Shown here: one piece after another, positions 44,991 to 57,800 of the stretch
Layout of the letters: each line of letters opens with the position of its first letter
Numbering within the stretch: position 1 is the first letter of the stretch
DNA from: Rapana venosa
Lineage: Eukaryota > Mollusca > Gastropoda > Neogastropoda > Muricidae
Length of the DNA: 64,000 bases
Direction of reading: 5' to 3'
NCBI GenBank assembly: GCA_028751875.1
Contig: CM054140.1
Coordinates: forward strand, 32,923,908 to 32,987,907
The notes under the pieces: generated by a model
What the model saw: the letters and a program-made list of their open reading frames with translations, nothing else
Database searches by the model: none
What the model was told of the DNA's origin: nothing
Program-made: the position numbers and the translations under genes

Positions 44991-46000
44991 CCTGTACTAT
45001 GCTTCATCGAACTGAAAATAAGAAGGAGGGACTGTGCTAGGTTTGATAAAAAGCAGCAAAGAAAAAACCCAAAATGAGCAAAAAAAATCCCTCACAATGG
45101 CTACAACAACAAAACAGACAACAGTGGGTAGATATGTTCAGAGTGGTCAATATACCGGTGTGTTGGTTATTTATTAGCAAACAAGTGCTAAACAGTGTCA
45201 TTCACTTTTCAGAGTAAAAGGGGATGAGTTTTCCAGCTTTGCCTTCAAATTCCACGCTTTTCGCCAGCTATGGCTATGCCCAGTCATCACTTGAACGCTT
45301 TGCATAATTTAGTGTTTTCGATGCATTCCGGGCATGTAGATATTTTCATGATATTGTTACAAGTAGTCTTCTCGGTTGGTTAGACGAGTTGACAAATAAA
45401 TCATGTACTATCTTTTGTATTGAGATTGTGGTGTTTTTTTTCTGCTTCTTAATAAAATTTGTCTGAAATTGTTTTGAAAAAGTGTGTTTTTATCTGTCAC
45501 AAAGCCTTTGCTCATGATGGATTGTAAGATATATATGTTCTTTTAGTTGTTATAGGGTGGTTATGCCTTACCCGGTAAGTGAATAGTGGATGATTGTGTG
45601 TGTACACTTACATGCACACATATGTTATTTTGTGTGTGTACTGTCATGATGGTTGGAAAGTTCTAGTATAACAACATCAATTCCCCATGAAAAAAGGGAA
45701 ACAGCATCTTTTGAAGCTGGAATATGGTGGCCTATGAGGACATCAATGAATGAATCTACTGTTTTGTTGAAGCTTTTTTTTTATACACTCACACATGCAT
45801 CATGATCACCACCACCACCACCACCACCACCCATATCACAGTAAACATACCATAAAAACATTGCTTGTACTGTCTGAGTGAAGTTTTATGGTTAAGACAT
45901 ACATGCAAAATAAAAGAATGTGTAATTCATTATTATAACATACTTTACATAGGCATCAAAATATCCACACTGTAAGGCAATCATAGTGCGGAGAGAGAGG
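44991..46000. other. Non-coding stretch
   Basis: Short CCA repeat (45808-45832) only. AATAAAATTTG at 45451 is a possible poly(A) signal. Confidence 0.45.
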
Positions 46001-46069
46001 GGGAGGGGAGTCAGAGAGAGAGAGAGAGAGGGTATAGTATGTGAATTATGAGCATTATGGAGATGTAAT

Positions 46070-46205
46070 GCGAGGTCAGGTCAGGTCATTAGGTCAGGAC
46101 AGTAGACCACTAGGCCAAGTTATAGTGTCACTAGATAAGGGCAGGAGGTCTGTATGTCGCTAGTTAAGGTCACCCAGTCATGAGGTCATTCGGTCACTAC
46201 ATGAA
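46070..46205. repeat. AGGTCA-rich degenerate repeat
   Basis: AGGTCAGGTCAGGTCA, then further AGGTCA, AGGTC and GGTCA(C/T) motifs at short intervals; preceded by a GA repeat (46017-46031). Confidence 0.6.
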
Positions 46206-46239
46206 ACAAAACTGAGAGGACAGAACACAGGGAGGCATT

Positions 46240-49200
46240 CTAACTTGTTAAAAACATCAGCGCAAGTGAGACCACGGTGTACATGGAAGGAGCAGAGTAC
46301 CAGAAGATAGTGATTAAGGGTAGCTCAGCAGAACTAAGCATCCTGAACTACTACAACCCCAGCAACAAACCACTCTCACTCGAAACAGTCCCAACAGAGG
46401 AGTCCCGCTTTATAGTTTAGTCAAGGAGAGCAGATTGAGAACTGGCATGATGAGAATCACCTTCTCCTGGTTAATAGCCCACATGACACACCTGTCACCA
46501 ACTTTTTGGTCTAGATGATGGCACACAACTATACTCCAGACCTTGCCTTATGCACAGAGGATCTGTGGAAGCACAGGTGGAAGCAATCAAAGGCCAGTTT
46601 CCCTTACCATTGAGAGAGAGAGACTGAGAGCAGAGCCAGTCCACCCCAGATGAAATTTCAAAAAGGCGAACTGAAGCCTCTTCCAGCATAGAGCCAGTAT
46701 GCTAGTACAGAGCATCTGTAAGGAGGGCAGAGACCTCAACAAAGTTGTCAAAGAATTCAACTATTGCATTTTGACTGCTGCTTAAGAAACAATACCACAT
46801 GGTGCACAAAGAAACTACAAGCCCTACTGGACCTAGACTTTATTATAAGAGCACCATGATAGGCTTGAAGAGGCACAATTGGAGGCAATAAGAAATTCCA
46901 GCCAAGACAACCACAACAACTTTCAAGAAGCAAAAGCAAAATACCTGAAAGCTAACTCCAAGCCATCCATGCCAGCTGCAGAGAGAAAACAGCATCTCTC
47001 AGCTTGGAGAAAGATGGAGCCAAGCTGTGGAAACTTACACAACGGCTAAGTGATGAGGACACCCAAGGACCCAAGAAAACCTTGGAAGAGAATAACAAAA
47101 TCCTCACAGGGAAGCGGGCTGCAGACCACCTTGCCCATAACTACACCAAGAAAAGTGACATCCATATTGATGCAGAACAACTGAGAGAAGCACGCAAGGA
47201 ACAGAGAGGAAGACATACCCAGAATCCAAGACCCGGGCTTATGACAAATTCTATTACCAAACAAGAACTGTAGAGTGCTTTGAAAAAACTTAAGTTCAAA
47301 AAGTCACCTGGCTCAGATGGTATAACCAATGAGATGCTGACATCTTGGCAGGGCTGCAGAAGACAGACTCCTCCATATCTTCAACCTCAGCTGGCAGAAA
47401 GGAACCCTCCCCCAAGTGTGGAAAGAAGCAGCCATGATCCCTGTGCACCAGAAGGGCAAAGACAGGAAGAAAGCATCAAGCTACCGACCAGTCAGCCTCA
47501 CCAGTTGTGTCACCAAAACCATGGAGAGGATAGTCAACACCAGGTTATTCTACCAGCTGGAGACTTACAACATCCTGACTCTTGAACAAGCAGACTTTCA
47601 GCTATTCTAGAGCACTGAAGATCAAGCCACCTACCTACCACAAGAGATACAAGATGCCTTTCAGGAGCAGAAGCTTGTCTTTGCTGCCTGGATAGACTTG
47701 CAGAAGGCTTTCGACAAAGTTTAGACAGACGGTTTACTGGTGAAGACACAAAGAAGTGACATTGAAGACAACATGCTCTCCTGGATCAAGTCTTTCCAGC
47801 ACAACGAAGTGTAAGGATGACTCTCAACAATCACCACAGCAAAAAAGTGTTAATCAGACACAAAGTTCTACAGGGAAGTGTGGTGTCCCTGACTCTTTTC
47901 TTGATTTTCATTGATGACCTGCTGCCTGAACTGCCAAGAGGAGTCACAATAGCCCTCTGTGCTGATGACCTCGTGATGTGGTGCACTGAAGAATATGCTA
48001 CTGCGGCAGCATATCAACTACAGATGGCACTTGACAGGCTTGCACCCTGGGCTGGGGATTGGTGTGAGATGATCAATGAGAAGTCACCTACAGGGTAACC
48101 CTGTTCACTCTCTCTCACCAAAACAGAAACCACAATCCATTAAACTTGGGAATATAAGGCTCAAGAATGACAATGAAGCAATCTACCTTGGTGTCACATT
48201 TGATAAATGTCTGAGATGGAGACCTCACATCAAAAAAGCTGAAGGAAGGGCAGGACAGACATTGGTAATTCTGTGGAAGCTAGCAGGAACCAACTGGGAT
48301 GCCAGTGAAAGGATTCTCAAGACAGTATATACAGGAAATGTAAGGCCTCACTTGGAACACCCTGCTCCAGCTTGGCAACAGCAGCAGAATTCCACCAGGA
48401 AGTTCTGCATAAGGTAGCCTACAGAATCAAGCTCTGTGGCTCAACTCATCTCAGGTGCTATGAGATCTACCCCCATCAAAGCATGGAATAGCTGACTGGC
48501 ATCCAACTGCTCACTACTTGTCATGACGCCAAGACTCTAATGCAGGCAGAGAAATGTAAGTATATGCTGCAATATCCAGTGCACCATAGAATGGAGAAGC
48601 CAACAAGAAACAGGATAAAGTGCAACAGTTTCATCCACCATAGCCATGCACTCCGACGACAATAACTGAACAATCTACCTGCCCATTCTGTCCCATGGAT
48701 CCCAGCTACTCTTCCAAGACCATGAGAAGCCAACTGCAGGGGGCCTGAGATCCACACAACTGTTCAGTACATGGCTCCAAAAGGAACTCCAGAGTGACAC
48801 CAGTAAGAAGGCACTCACCCTGGCCATGGTAGAAGATTACTACCCAGGACAGGCATGGATTCATGCCTACACAGACGGATCGGCTACAGATGCTGTCAAC
48901 AATGGAGGTGCAGGAGTACTGATCAAGTACCCATCTGGAGAAGTAGAAACAGCAAACATCCCAACAGGGACACACACTGCACCAACTACCATGCAGAAAC
49001 CCAAATCCTAAAACAAGCTGCCACCATGGTCAGACACTCCAAAGATGAATTTATTTATTTATTTATTTATACCACTTAAAGTCACGAGATTTCTCTGCTG
49101 AAATTCGGGCTGCTCTCCCCGGGGAGAGCGCGTCGCCACAAGAGCAACGCCACCCTTTTCTTCCTTTTTGTTTGTTTGTCTGCAACTGTATTTGTTTCCC

Positions 49201-49370
49201 TGAATGCCAGCAGTGTGGTTTATTTCTCTCCCCACCATGCCCTGTCAGTCCTACAAGCCCTGTCTGCAGACAAAGAAACAACTCCAACAGGAACTACAGC
49301 ATTAAAATATTACCTCAACTATTCTGTCTGTCCATGAGCAAACAAGCCCAGGCCAGCAAACGTTTCTGCC
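46240..49370 (+). pseudogene. Decayed I-type non-LTR retrotransposon (EN end, RT, RNase H)
   Basis: Conceptual reading across many frame breaks gives, in order: the end of an APE endonuclease (46430-46560), a linker, RT with KSPGSDGI (about 47298), SYRPVSLTS (47480-47505), WIDLQKAFDKV (motif A, about 47690-47720, followed by a stop), LQGSVVS (motif B, about 47867) and CADDL (motif C, about 47957). After this come LGVTFDKCL (about 48190) and an RNase H domain starting AYTDGSA (about 48870). RNase H resumes at 49217 after a SINE insertion. The RNase H places it in the I/Ingi/Jockey-with-RNase-H group. Stops and frameshifts are many, so it is old and inactive. The 5' end is not defined. Confidence 0.8.
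49040..49205 (-). mobile_element. SINE-C 3' piece inserted in the RNase H domain (minus)
   Basis: TTTATTTATTTATTTATACC at the left, then GAGATTTCTCTGCTGAAATTC, CTCTCCCCGGGGAGAGC and CAAGAGCAACGCCACCC, the reversed SINE-C tail. A short TGAAT repeat occurs on both sides, perhaps a target-site remnant. RNase H coding continues beyond. Confidence 0.75.
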
Positions 49371-49379
49371 CCCCCCCCC

Positions 49380-50807
49380 CCCCTCTCCATCATCCATAGG
49401 CTACACAAGGGGGCAAAAATAAAGGATACAGTCATCTCAAAGAAAATATAGCGTTTAATTTTATTTCATTTCAAGTTGTTTATAGTCCCACCGACCAGGA
49501 AGGGCATGTCCATACCAGGGCTGTCGGCCCTTTCAATCCCAGCAACTTCAATAACATTCTCCTCAAGTTCCAAAATCAACATCATCCAATCCCCCCAACT
49601 ATCCAACACCATCAAGCTGGAAAAAACCCTCAAATGACAAAATACGGAAATCACTTCCTTCCTTAAGGCCAATAAAACATGAAGATATCAGCCATTCCAC
49701 TCAATTCATCATCCCCAAGTTACAAAAAGGCATAACACAGATAATGAACATTTCAATACATATAATTATTTTTAAAATGCAAAAGAAAAAGCCACTGGGC
49801 GAATAACAGTGCAGAATGGATATCTTGTGCCCATCCCAGTGTTTACAATATAAACAAATCCCAACCAACAAACCAAGTAAACCAGAGAGAGAGAGAGAGA
49901 GAGATATTATTCAACCCTGTGAGGCTGTATTACATCGTTTGAACACATCAAATGTTTGAATATCTTCCCTCTCCAAAAGCATTCACTCACTGTCATCATC
50001 ATCATCATCATCATCATCATCGTAATCATCATCGCCCTAACACTCCAGCTTCATCCTGCTGTGGTGAATCCTAACCACTGAGCCACAGCCCTGAGGGGTA
50101 ACTCCCCAACACAACACAGAATGGACAGTACTCAGCAACAAGAGTGACATCAAAGAAGAGGGGGAAGAAAGAGAGAAAAGGCAAAGAGAAAAAAGGCAAA
50201 GAGGTAAATCTCTCCCCCCCCCCTCTCTCTCTCTCTCCTCCTCCTCCTCCTTTACATTCAAATGTAGTCAATCAGTCCACCAGATACATACAAACAGCAC
50301 ATTCAGATATATTCAGTGTCACAGACACAGGCCTGGGTATTAAAAATAACGTTAATTTTAAGGAATCTGGCTTTGGTTTTATTTTATGTCACTTATGTGG
50401 TTTTTCCCACAACGCAGTGACCATCTTGGGTTGTGACCCTTAAGCTTGACCAGGGCATTGATACAAGGAATGACAGTAGAATTGGATTTAAACTATGTTT
50501 TAATCTGTGTATAGTTGAACAGTTTTAATTTGAAATTAAAAAAAATGTACAAGGTGACAGCCCTGATATGGCCTCTGTGGTCAGCAGGGTTATAAACAAC
50601 AAGATTGAATTAGATTACCAAAATGGTGGGCAAGAACTGTTGCATGTATAACATTGGTGAAGCTAAGAGTTCTCATTGAGGAACCATGCAACAAATCATC
50701 ATTGTGACACTGACAAACGAATGAAGAAGCATTATAGCAAACACATGCACATGATTTATTTATGTGAAAAGGCACACAAACTTGCAGTGACATCACCCCC
50801 TTCCCAT

Positions 50808-50810
<3 letters not shown>
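49380..50810. other. Non-coding stretch with simple repeats
   Basis: C-run 49368-49382, GA repeat 49886-49903, CAT repeat 49996-50030, C-run/CT repeat 50212-50250. No gene recognised. Confidence 0.45.

Positions 50811-50881
<71 letters not shown>
50811..50881. repeat. (TA)n microsatellite
   Basis: About 35 uninterrupted TA dimers; extrudable cruciform. Confidence 0.97.
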
Positions 50882-50883
<2 letters not shown>

Positions 50884-50884
50884 T

Positions 50885-51090
50885 GTATATATATATATAT
50901 CATCACACACACACACACACGCACGCGCCGTGCGCTAAAAAAGTTAACTTATGCACTCTTGAAATATGCCGGCTGGAAATCGATATATATATCATCACAC
51001 ACACACACACACACACACGCACATGCACGCGCGCGCGCGTGCGCTAAAAAGTAAACCTATGCACTCTTGAAATATGCCGGCTGGAAATCG
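50885..51090. repeat. About 100-bp direct duplication of a TA-CA-GC cassette
   Basis: Units at about 50885-50980 and 50982-51090. Each is TATATATATATCATCACACAC, then GCACGC/CGCG alternation, then GTGCGCTAAAAA, TATGCACTCTTGAAATATGC and CGGCTGGAAATCGA. Confidence 0.9.
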
Positions 51091-51394
51091 AAGGTGAAAA
51101 GAAAACCAAAATAGTTGATAACTTCCGGTACCTTTATTTCCGCCAATCGCAACTAATACTAACATAGTTTGGCAGAGTTTTGTTTTGCACACTCCATCAT
51201 CTTTGCATACATTTTTCTCTGTTTACCTCGGTAAGTACATGCGTTTTGTTTTGAGTAAGTCTTATTATTTGTCTGGTGAATGTAGACATGACCAGTAAAG
51301 CAGTTGTAACGAAAATAATACCACTACAAGGCCGATTGCTCCATAAGACTTATTATTATGACTTAGATAATTAGTTGAACCTTTCACTGTTACA

Positions 51395-51584
51395 GTGTTA
51401 ATAATAATAATAATAATAATAATATATGGAATTTATATAGCGCTGAATCTTGTAAAAAACAAACAAATCGAAGCGCTTGCACTCAATCATTTACAGGCAT
51501 GCAACTCTCCTTAAACATAATGAACAACAAATTTCAAATCCATGGGCGCCCACATATGCACGCACGCACGCACACACACACGCA

Positions 51585-51616
<32 letters not shown>

Positions 51617-53760
51617 CACACTGGGAACAACACTTAGAAGGTGAAAGATGCTGTTGAAAATTAGGGACAGATATGTGGGGGGGAAAGTCTCAGAGTGAAA
51701 GAGGGAGGTCATTCCAGGTGGATGGACCAGAAACAGAGAAGGAGCCATGGCCAACAGAAGTTTGTTTGAATGTGGGTGTTCGAAAGCACAAAATATCTGC
51801 GCCTGAATGAAGGGAACGGATGGAGTGTACAGGTGAAGACAGTTACAGAGATAAGAGGGTGCAGATTTGTGGAGACATTTGAAACAGAGGGTATTGATTT
51901 TATACTCCAGTCTTTGTGAGACAGGCAGCCAGTGAAGAGATCGCAGAAGAGGAGTGATGTGTTCAGATTTTTTCTTTCTTAGGACCAGTCCAGCTGCAGA
52001 GTTTTGTATGCGTTGAAGAGAGTGGATAGATGATGCTGGTAGGCCAGCCAAAAGAGAATTACAGTAGTCTAAATGTGAAAGAATGAGAGATGTGACAAGC
52101 TTGGAAGTTGCATCAGTGGACAGATACTTGCGAATCGCGCTTATGCGCTGTAATTGATAGTAGCAAGACTGGCAGGTCTGGGTGATGAATTTGTTAATAG
52201 AGAGTGTGTTGTCAAGAACTACTCCTAAATACTTCACAGAGTTGGACAAAGGAACTGACGCTCTGCTGAATTCTATTGAAGTTTTTGCGATAGAGGAAAG
52301 TTTATGTTGGGTCCCTATGAGCATGGCTTCGGTTTTATCGGCATTAAGTTGTAACTTGTTCTGAGTCATCCAGTTTTTAATGTCTTAAAGGCAGTAGAAC
52401 ATATTTGTCAGGAGGGAAGGCAAATTTTCAACAGTATCACTGCACTGAAGCTGAGTATCATCGGCATAGAAATGATGATCAATATGGTGGTTGTTTATTA
52501 TATGTGAGAGTGGAGCAGTGTAGAGAGTAAAGAGAACAGGGCCCAGGACTGATCCCTGCAGGACTCCACATTCCATTTTGACAGGTTTTGATTGAATTTT
52601 GTTTACAATAACTTTCTGGAACCGGTCTGTGAGGTATGAAGTAAACCAGGTGAGGGCTGTGCTGTTAATACCAAACATATTTTGGAGGCAAGAAAGAAGA
52701 ATTGAGGCTGCAGATAAGTCAAGAAGAGTGAGGAGGGAGATTTTTCCTGCATCAGAAGCAAGTAGAAGTGTATCTTAAGTGTGGACTAGGGTGGTTTCGG
52801 TGCTGTGGTTGGGGCGATAGGCAGACTGAAAAGTGGGAAGGAGATCATTGGAATGAAGGTGACTGTTGAGCTGTTTGAGAACAACTTTTTCTAGTACTTT
52901 AGAGACAAAGGGTAAGTTTGAGACAGGCCTATAATTCTTCAGAATGTTGGGATCGAGGTCATGCTTTTTCAGTAGAGGTGTGACTATTGCTGTTTTAAGA
53001 GCTGATGGAAAATTTCCTGACACAAGAGATGAGTTTACTATTTTAGTGATAATAGGTACAAGTTGTGGAAGGCATTGTGAGAAAACAGGAGCAGGTATGG
53101 GATCAAGGTCGCATGATTTTATAGTTATTTCCTTCAGAATTGTCATGATTTCTTTTTCACTTTTCACTTTTCAGAAGGCAGAAAATATGGATGGAAGTTC
53201 AGACAGGCTGTGGGTGTTAGGCAGAGGAGTTGTTTTTGCAGATCCAAGGAGATTTGAGGTGAGGGAAAAAAAAAGATTTTATGGATGTAGCACAGAGAAC
53301 TTGGGAAGAGTAGTAGTCTGTCTTTGCTGAATGGATTAAGAGTTTGAGTTTATTTGTTTTCGGAAAAGCTGTTTGTTGATTTCGGTTTTTGACTTCCGCC
53401 ACTGCCGTTCTAGTTGCTGGCGTTTGCGCTTCGCTATCAAGATGTCTTGGGTATACCATGGCGCACAGGGTCTGTCAGGGAGGAGATGGTCAGTAGGAGG
53501 TGCATGCTCATCAAGCAGTTGGCGGAGAATAGTGTTATAGTGATCAGAGAGGTCAGTGTGGTCAGAGGTTTGTGAAAAATGTTCGGAAGCTTGTGAAGAG
53601 AAGGTATGAATGTCTAAGGCCTTAAGATTGCGACGAGTAACATATTTCTTCTTTCTGACAGGTTTTGTGATGTTGAGATGGAAAAGAATGGCGGAATGAT
53701 CAGAATGCAGTTCGTGTTAGTGAGTGTTCTGTGTTTGTTACGTCTGCTAAGTTCATTGCA
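51395..53760 (-). pseudogene. CR1/L2-type non-LTR retrotransposon, RT nearly in one frame
   Basis: 5'-truncated; the minus strand starts inside the endonuclease end (HSDHSAILFHL, about 53690) and runs through KNYRPVSNLPF (about 52930), LLDLSAA (motif A, about 52710), GVLQGSVLGP (motif B, about 52560) and FYADD (motif C, both aspartates, about 52455-52468). Beyond these lie YLGVVLDNTL and LHWLPV blocks. One frame is kept from about 53460 to 51660 apart from three in-frame stops (near 53174, 52776, 52386), and motif A has lost about six residues (FDTVDH-type) in frame. The 3' end has a CA/CG microsatellite (51557-51622), a GCGCTATATAAATTCC-type end and an (AAT)n tail at 51401-51423. Inactive but fairly young. 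Confidence 0.85.
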
Positions 53761-53764
53761 CATC

Positions 53765-54800
53765 CAGCATCTTGCTGATCAGCTTTGAATCGAAGTAAGT
53801 CTTCTCCTTTTTTCCCTGTCAGATTTTGTCATGCTAATAATCATTAACAAACACGATATGGATGTAAATCCCCATACCGCTGCGAAACTCCTACTTTCTA
53901 AGCTTGGGGCTATGCAACAGGTTACAGGAGAGTTGACTGCACAGAGGTATATCCCCAGGTTCCTCCCGCCAGTATAATAGATTTTATTAAAGAAATCTGC
54001 AATCAAAACATAACTGCTTGGTTCAACCCCATACCAAGAAATATTCATCTGAACAGTTTTTAAAAAAAATTGTCAGATGTGTGTAATCAGTACATGTTAC
54101 TTTCCACAAAATTATAATATAAACTTGTACAGATTTTTCACTTTAAGTGCAGCATTCTTTTGGTGACAAATATTACTCAGGTATCCAACTTTATTAAGAG
54201 ATAATTAAGAATTTTGCTGTTAAAAAAAATAAAATTAATGATTCTTGTGCAGCACACTTGAGCTTGGGCAGGCCTTGCATGGTTGCTTCAAGAACTGTAC
54301 TATTTTTAGGGTGGCCCACGGCCCATGGTGCCAAAGTGGGATAACTTGTGACCACAGTCCCAGAATCAGATAACTCTGCAGGGACTCTTAATCTAATATG
54401 ATCTCAAGAATATCAGCCTCTCACAACACACATACAACTCACACACACAGCAAATGCATTGCTTATTGAGTTATTTAATGTTCAATTTGAGATACATGTA
54501 TATAATATGAATTTCCAATTGAATTTTGAGGGGCAATTAATGATAGAGCATAGCACAGGTAGGCTACTAATGTAATACTGTATTTATCACTCCTTGAATT
54601 TCTTCAGCTCCTTGAAAAGTCTTCGAATTTTATACTGAGAGGTCTGTGTGAACCCTCTACTGTAGACTGTAGTGTGTATAACATTATTACTTTTAGCCTG
54701 CCATGTTTGCCATTCTAAAACAGCAGATAATCCACACCACTCATGCTGCCACGAATTCCGGAATGTTGGTCACATGTCCCAACTATGCAAAATTACTTTC
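53765..54800. other. Non-coding stretch
   Basis: Contains an 89-codon minus frame (53779-54048) without recognised content and A/T-rich sequence; no repeats identified. Confidence 0.4.
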
Positions 54801-54804
54801 TTTG

Positions 54805-57800
54805 TATAGGTCATCACTCACTCACTCACTCATCCCTTGGTTGGGACGACTGTTGGGGTACCCGCACGGACGCTGCAAGTAGACCGCCAAATGGTTCTGT
54901 CCTGGGCTGCTTTCAGGAGGTTTGGTACAGTGAGGCCGGTCCACTCCTTGATGTTGGATATCCAGCTTTTGCGTGGTCGTCCCTGCCTCCTTGCTCCTTC
55001 CACCATTCCCTGCAGGACTGTCTTTGACAGGCTGTTATGCCTTGTTGTGTGGCCAAACCATTTCAATTTCCTCCGTTTGACTGTATCTAGCAATGGTTCT
55101 TGTTTGCTAGCCAGTGCCTTGATCTGCTGCCAGACGTAGTTGTTGGTTTTACGGTCTCTGTAGGTGATGTTCAGGATCTGCCTGAGGCACTTCATCTCAA
55201 AGGCTTGAATGCGACGTTTCTAAATCGGCAGTGAGTGTCCATGCTTCACAGCTGTACAAGACAATGGATGTGACGAGTGCCTTGTAGAGTCTGACCTTAG
55301 TGTGGGTTCTGATGTTATGGTTTCTCCACACTTTCGCCAGCTTAGTCATGGAGGAGAGTGCCACACCAAGTCTGATTTTCACCTCTTGTGTGCTCGTACC
55401 TTCTTTGGTGATGACTGCTCCAAGGTACTTGAAAGTTTCCACCTCCTCTAGTGTCTCGCCACTCATCTTGATGCTGGTGGGAGTGGTCGGTGTAGTACTG
55501 TTCACTAGGATCTTGCTCTTTTCCGTGCTGATCTTCATACTGTGGGCATTGGCTGATGTTTCCAGTCTGGTGATGAGATCCTGGAGTTCTTCTTCACTGC
55601 GGCCCATGAGATCAATATTGTCTGCGAATCGAAGATTGCAGACTGGCCTTCCTCCTATTGTGATTATGGTCTTGAAGTCAAGGAGGGCCTCCTGCATGAT
55701 GTTCTCCAGGAACACTTTGAAAAGAACGGGGGATAGCGGGCAGCCTTGTTGAACTCCAACTGAAGTCCGGAAGAAGTCCCCGATTTCTCCACCCATGAGG
55801 ACTGCGCTGTGGGAGCTGTCATACAGCGCCTGGATGACTTGAATCAGGTCCTCGTCGAAGTTGTAGTCTCTCATGACTTGCCACAGAGCTTCTTGCCACA
55901 CTCAGTCGAAGGCCTTCTTGAAGTCAATGAAGTTGTTGTAGAGCTGTAGTTGATGTTGGAGGTGCTTCTCTATGAGCATTCTGATGTTGAAGATCTGCTC
56001 GACAGTGCTTCGACCTGGTCTGAATCCTGCCTGTTCTTCTGATAGGATTTCTTCTGCTTGTGGTTTCAGTCTGTTCAAGGCAATGCGTAGCATAGCTTTG
56101 CTTGGATGGCTTATCAGACTGATTGTTCTGTAATTTTGGCACTTCTTCAGGTCTCCCTTCTTTGGAAGTGGAACTATGATTGATTGGGTCCACTGTTCAG
56201 GCTACTCTTTGCTGGTCCAGATGCGTTGGCAGATGATTGTTAGTGCCTTGATCATCTCTGGGCCTCCGTACTTGATGAGCTCAGCTGGGATGTTGTCAAT
56301 CCCTGGTGACTTGCCTCCTTTCAAGGATCCTATTGCTTCTTCTACCTATTCCTCCAGCACCTGTGTGCTTTCAGGATCTGATGGTCTGGGATCTTGCTCG
56401 TGAAGTTTGTTCGGATCAGCCTTCAGCTTGTAGTTGTACAGGTCGCTGCAATATTCTGTCCATCTCTTCATGATAGTGGCACTCTCTGTAAGGACTGACC
56501 CCTCTTTGTCTTCAATAACGGAGGTCTTTGGCTGCTGGGACTTGGTTAGTACCTTGATGGTCTGGTACGCCTCCTTGCTGTCTCCTTTCGCCAATGCCTG
56601 CTCAACCTTGGAGCATTGCTCTGACATCCAGTTCCCCATGGCCTCAGTCATCTTCTTCTTGATTGACCTGTTGACTGTTCTATACTCTTCGGCCGTTTCT
56701 GGGTTTTTGTTCTCCTCTGGCTTTAGCTTCCTACGTTGATCGCACAGGTCCAGGATATCGTTGGTAACCCATGGTTGGTTCTTTTTCCTTTCTTTCCCAA
56801 GGATCTCCAGCGCTGTTTCCTGAATGGTCTTGCTGAAGGTCTCAGTGAGGTTGTTGATGTCATCTTGGAGGGAATTCAATGCTGCAAATCTGCCCCCTAT
56901 CTCAGCTTTAAAGATTTCAGCAACTTCGGGGTCCTTCAGCTTTTCCATGTTGAACCGCAAACGGGGATTTCTCTTCTGGTTCTTGGTCTTCAGCTTGATC
57001 TGTAGGGTCATGAGTACCATGTCGTGGTCACTGCCGATATCAGCGCCAGGGAAAGTTCTTGTCTGGGCTTTGTTGATGGCTTGACTTAAATCGTTTGGGG
57101 GCAAGATGTAATCAATCTGGTTGTGTATCTTTCCATTTGGTGAGTGCCACGTCATTCTTCTTGATGTCTTGTGGGGTATAGGGTGTTGGCGACAGTAAGA
57201 TTGTGGCTGCTTGCGAATTCCAAAAGTCTGAGACCTCTATCGTTGGTTTCGTCCACGCCAAAACGGCCTATTGTCCCTGGCCATTGGTCATAGGCGTCAG
57301 GTCCGATCTTGGCATTCCAGTCGCCCTGAATCACGAGAAAGTCCTTCTTTGGAGTTGATTTGATGACGCTCTCCAAATCCTCGTAGAAACGCTCGATTGC
57401 TTCATCATCATAGTCTGATGTTGGTGCATAGACTTGTATGATGGTCAAAATGTGTGGTTTTGCTGTGATACGCATGGAGATCAGTCTACTTGAGATTGGG
57501 GTACAGCTGATGACACTGTTAGTCCTTTTCTTGTTGACAAGAAATCCTACTCCATGTTGGTGTTTGGAGTCATCGCCACTATACCATAGTTTGTGATCTT
57601 CTTCTGTGGTTGTTTCGCTGAATCCGACCCAACGGACTTCGGCCAGTCCAAGTATGTCCCATTCGTATCTTCGTAATTCATGGGTTAGTTCTTTGGAGTT
57701 TGCCGCATGCGTGCAAGGTACAGATGTTCCATGTACCAATGATGGTCCTCTCAGCCTGGAGTTTGATCGCTGTTGTTTGCGTTCCAGTCACATATTTTCC

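Noticed and set aside
53217..53459. 80-codon minus frame as a separate gene
   Set aside because: Part of the linker region of the CR1/L2-type element in another frame.
57152..57739. Host gene of the craniofacial development protein 2 type
   Set aside because: The endonuclease is followed by an RTE reverse transcriptase within one TSD-bounded insertion and carries frameshifts, so it is a transposon and not a captured host gene.
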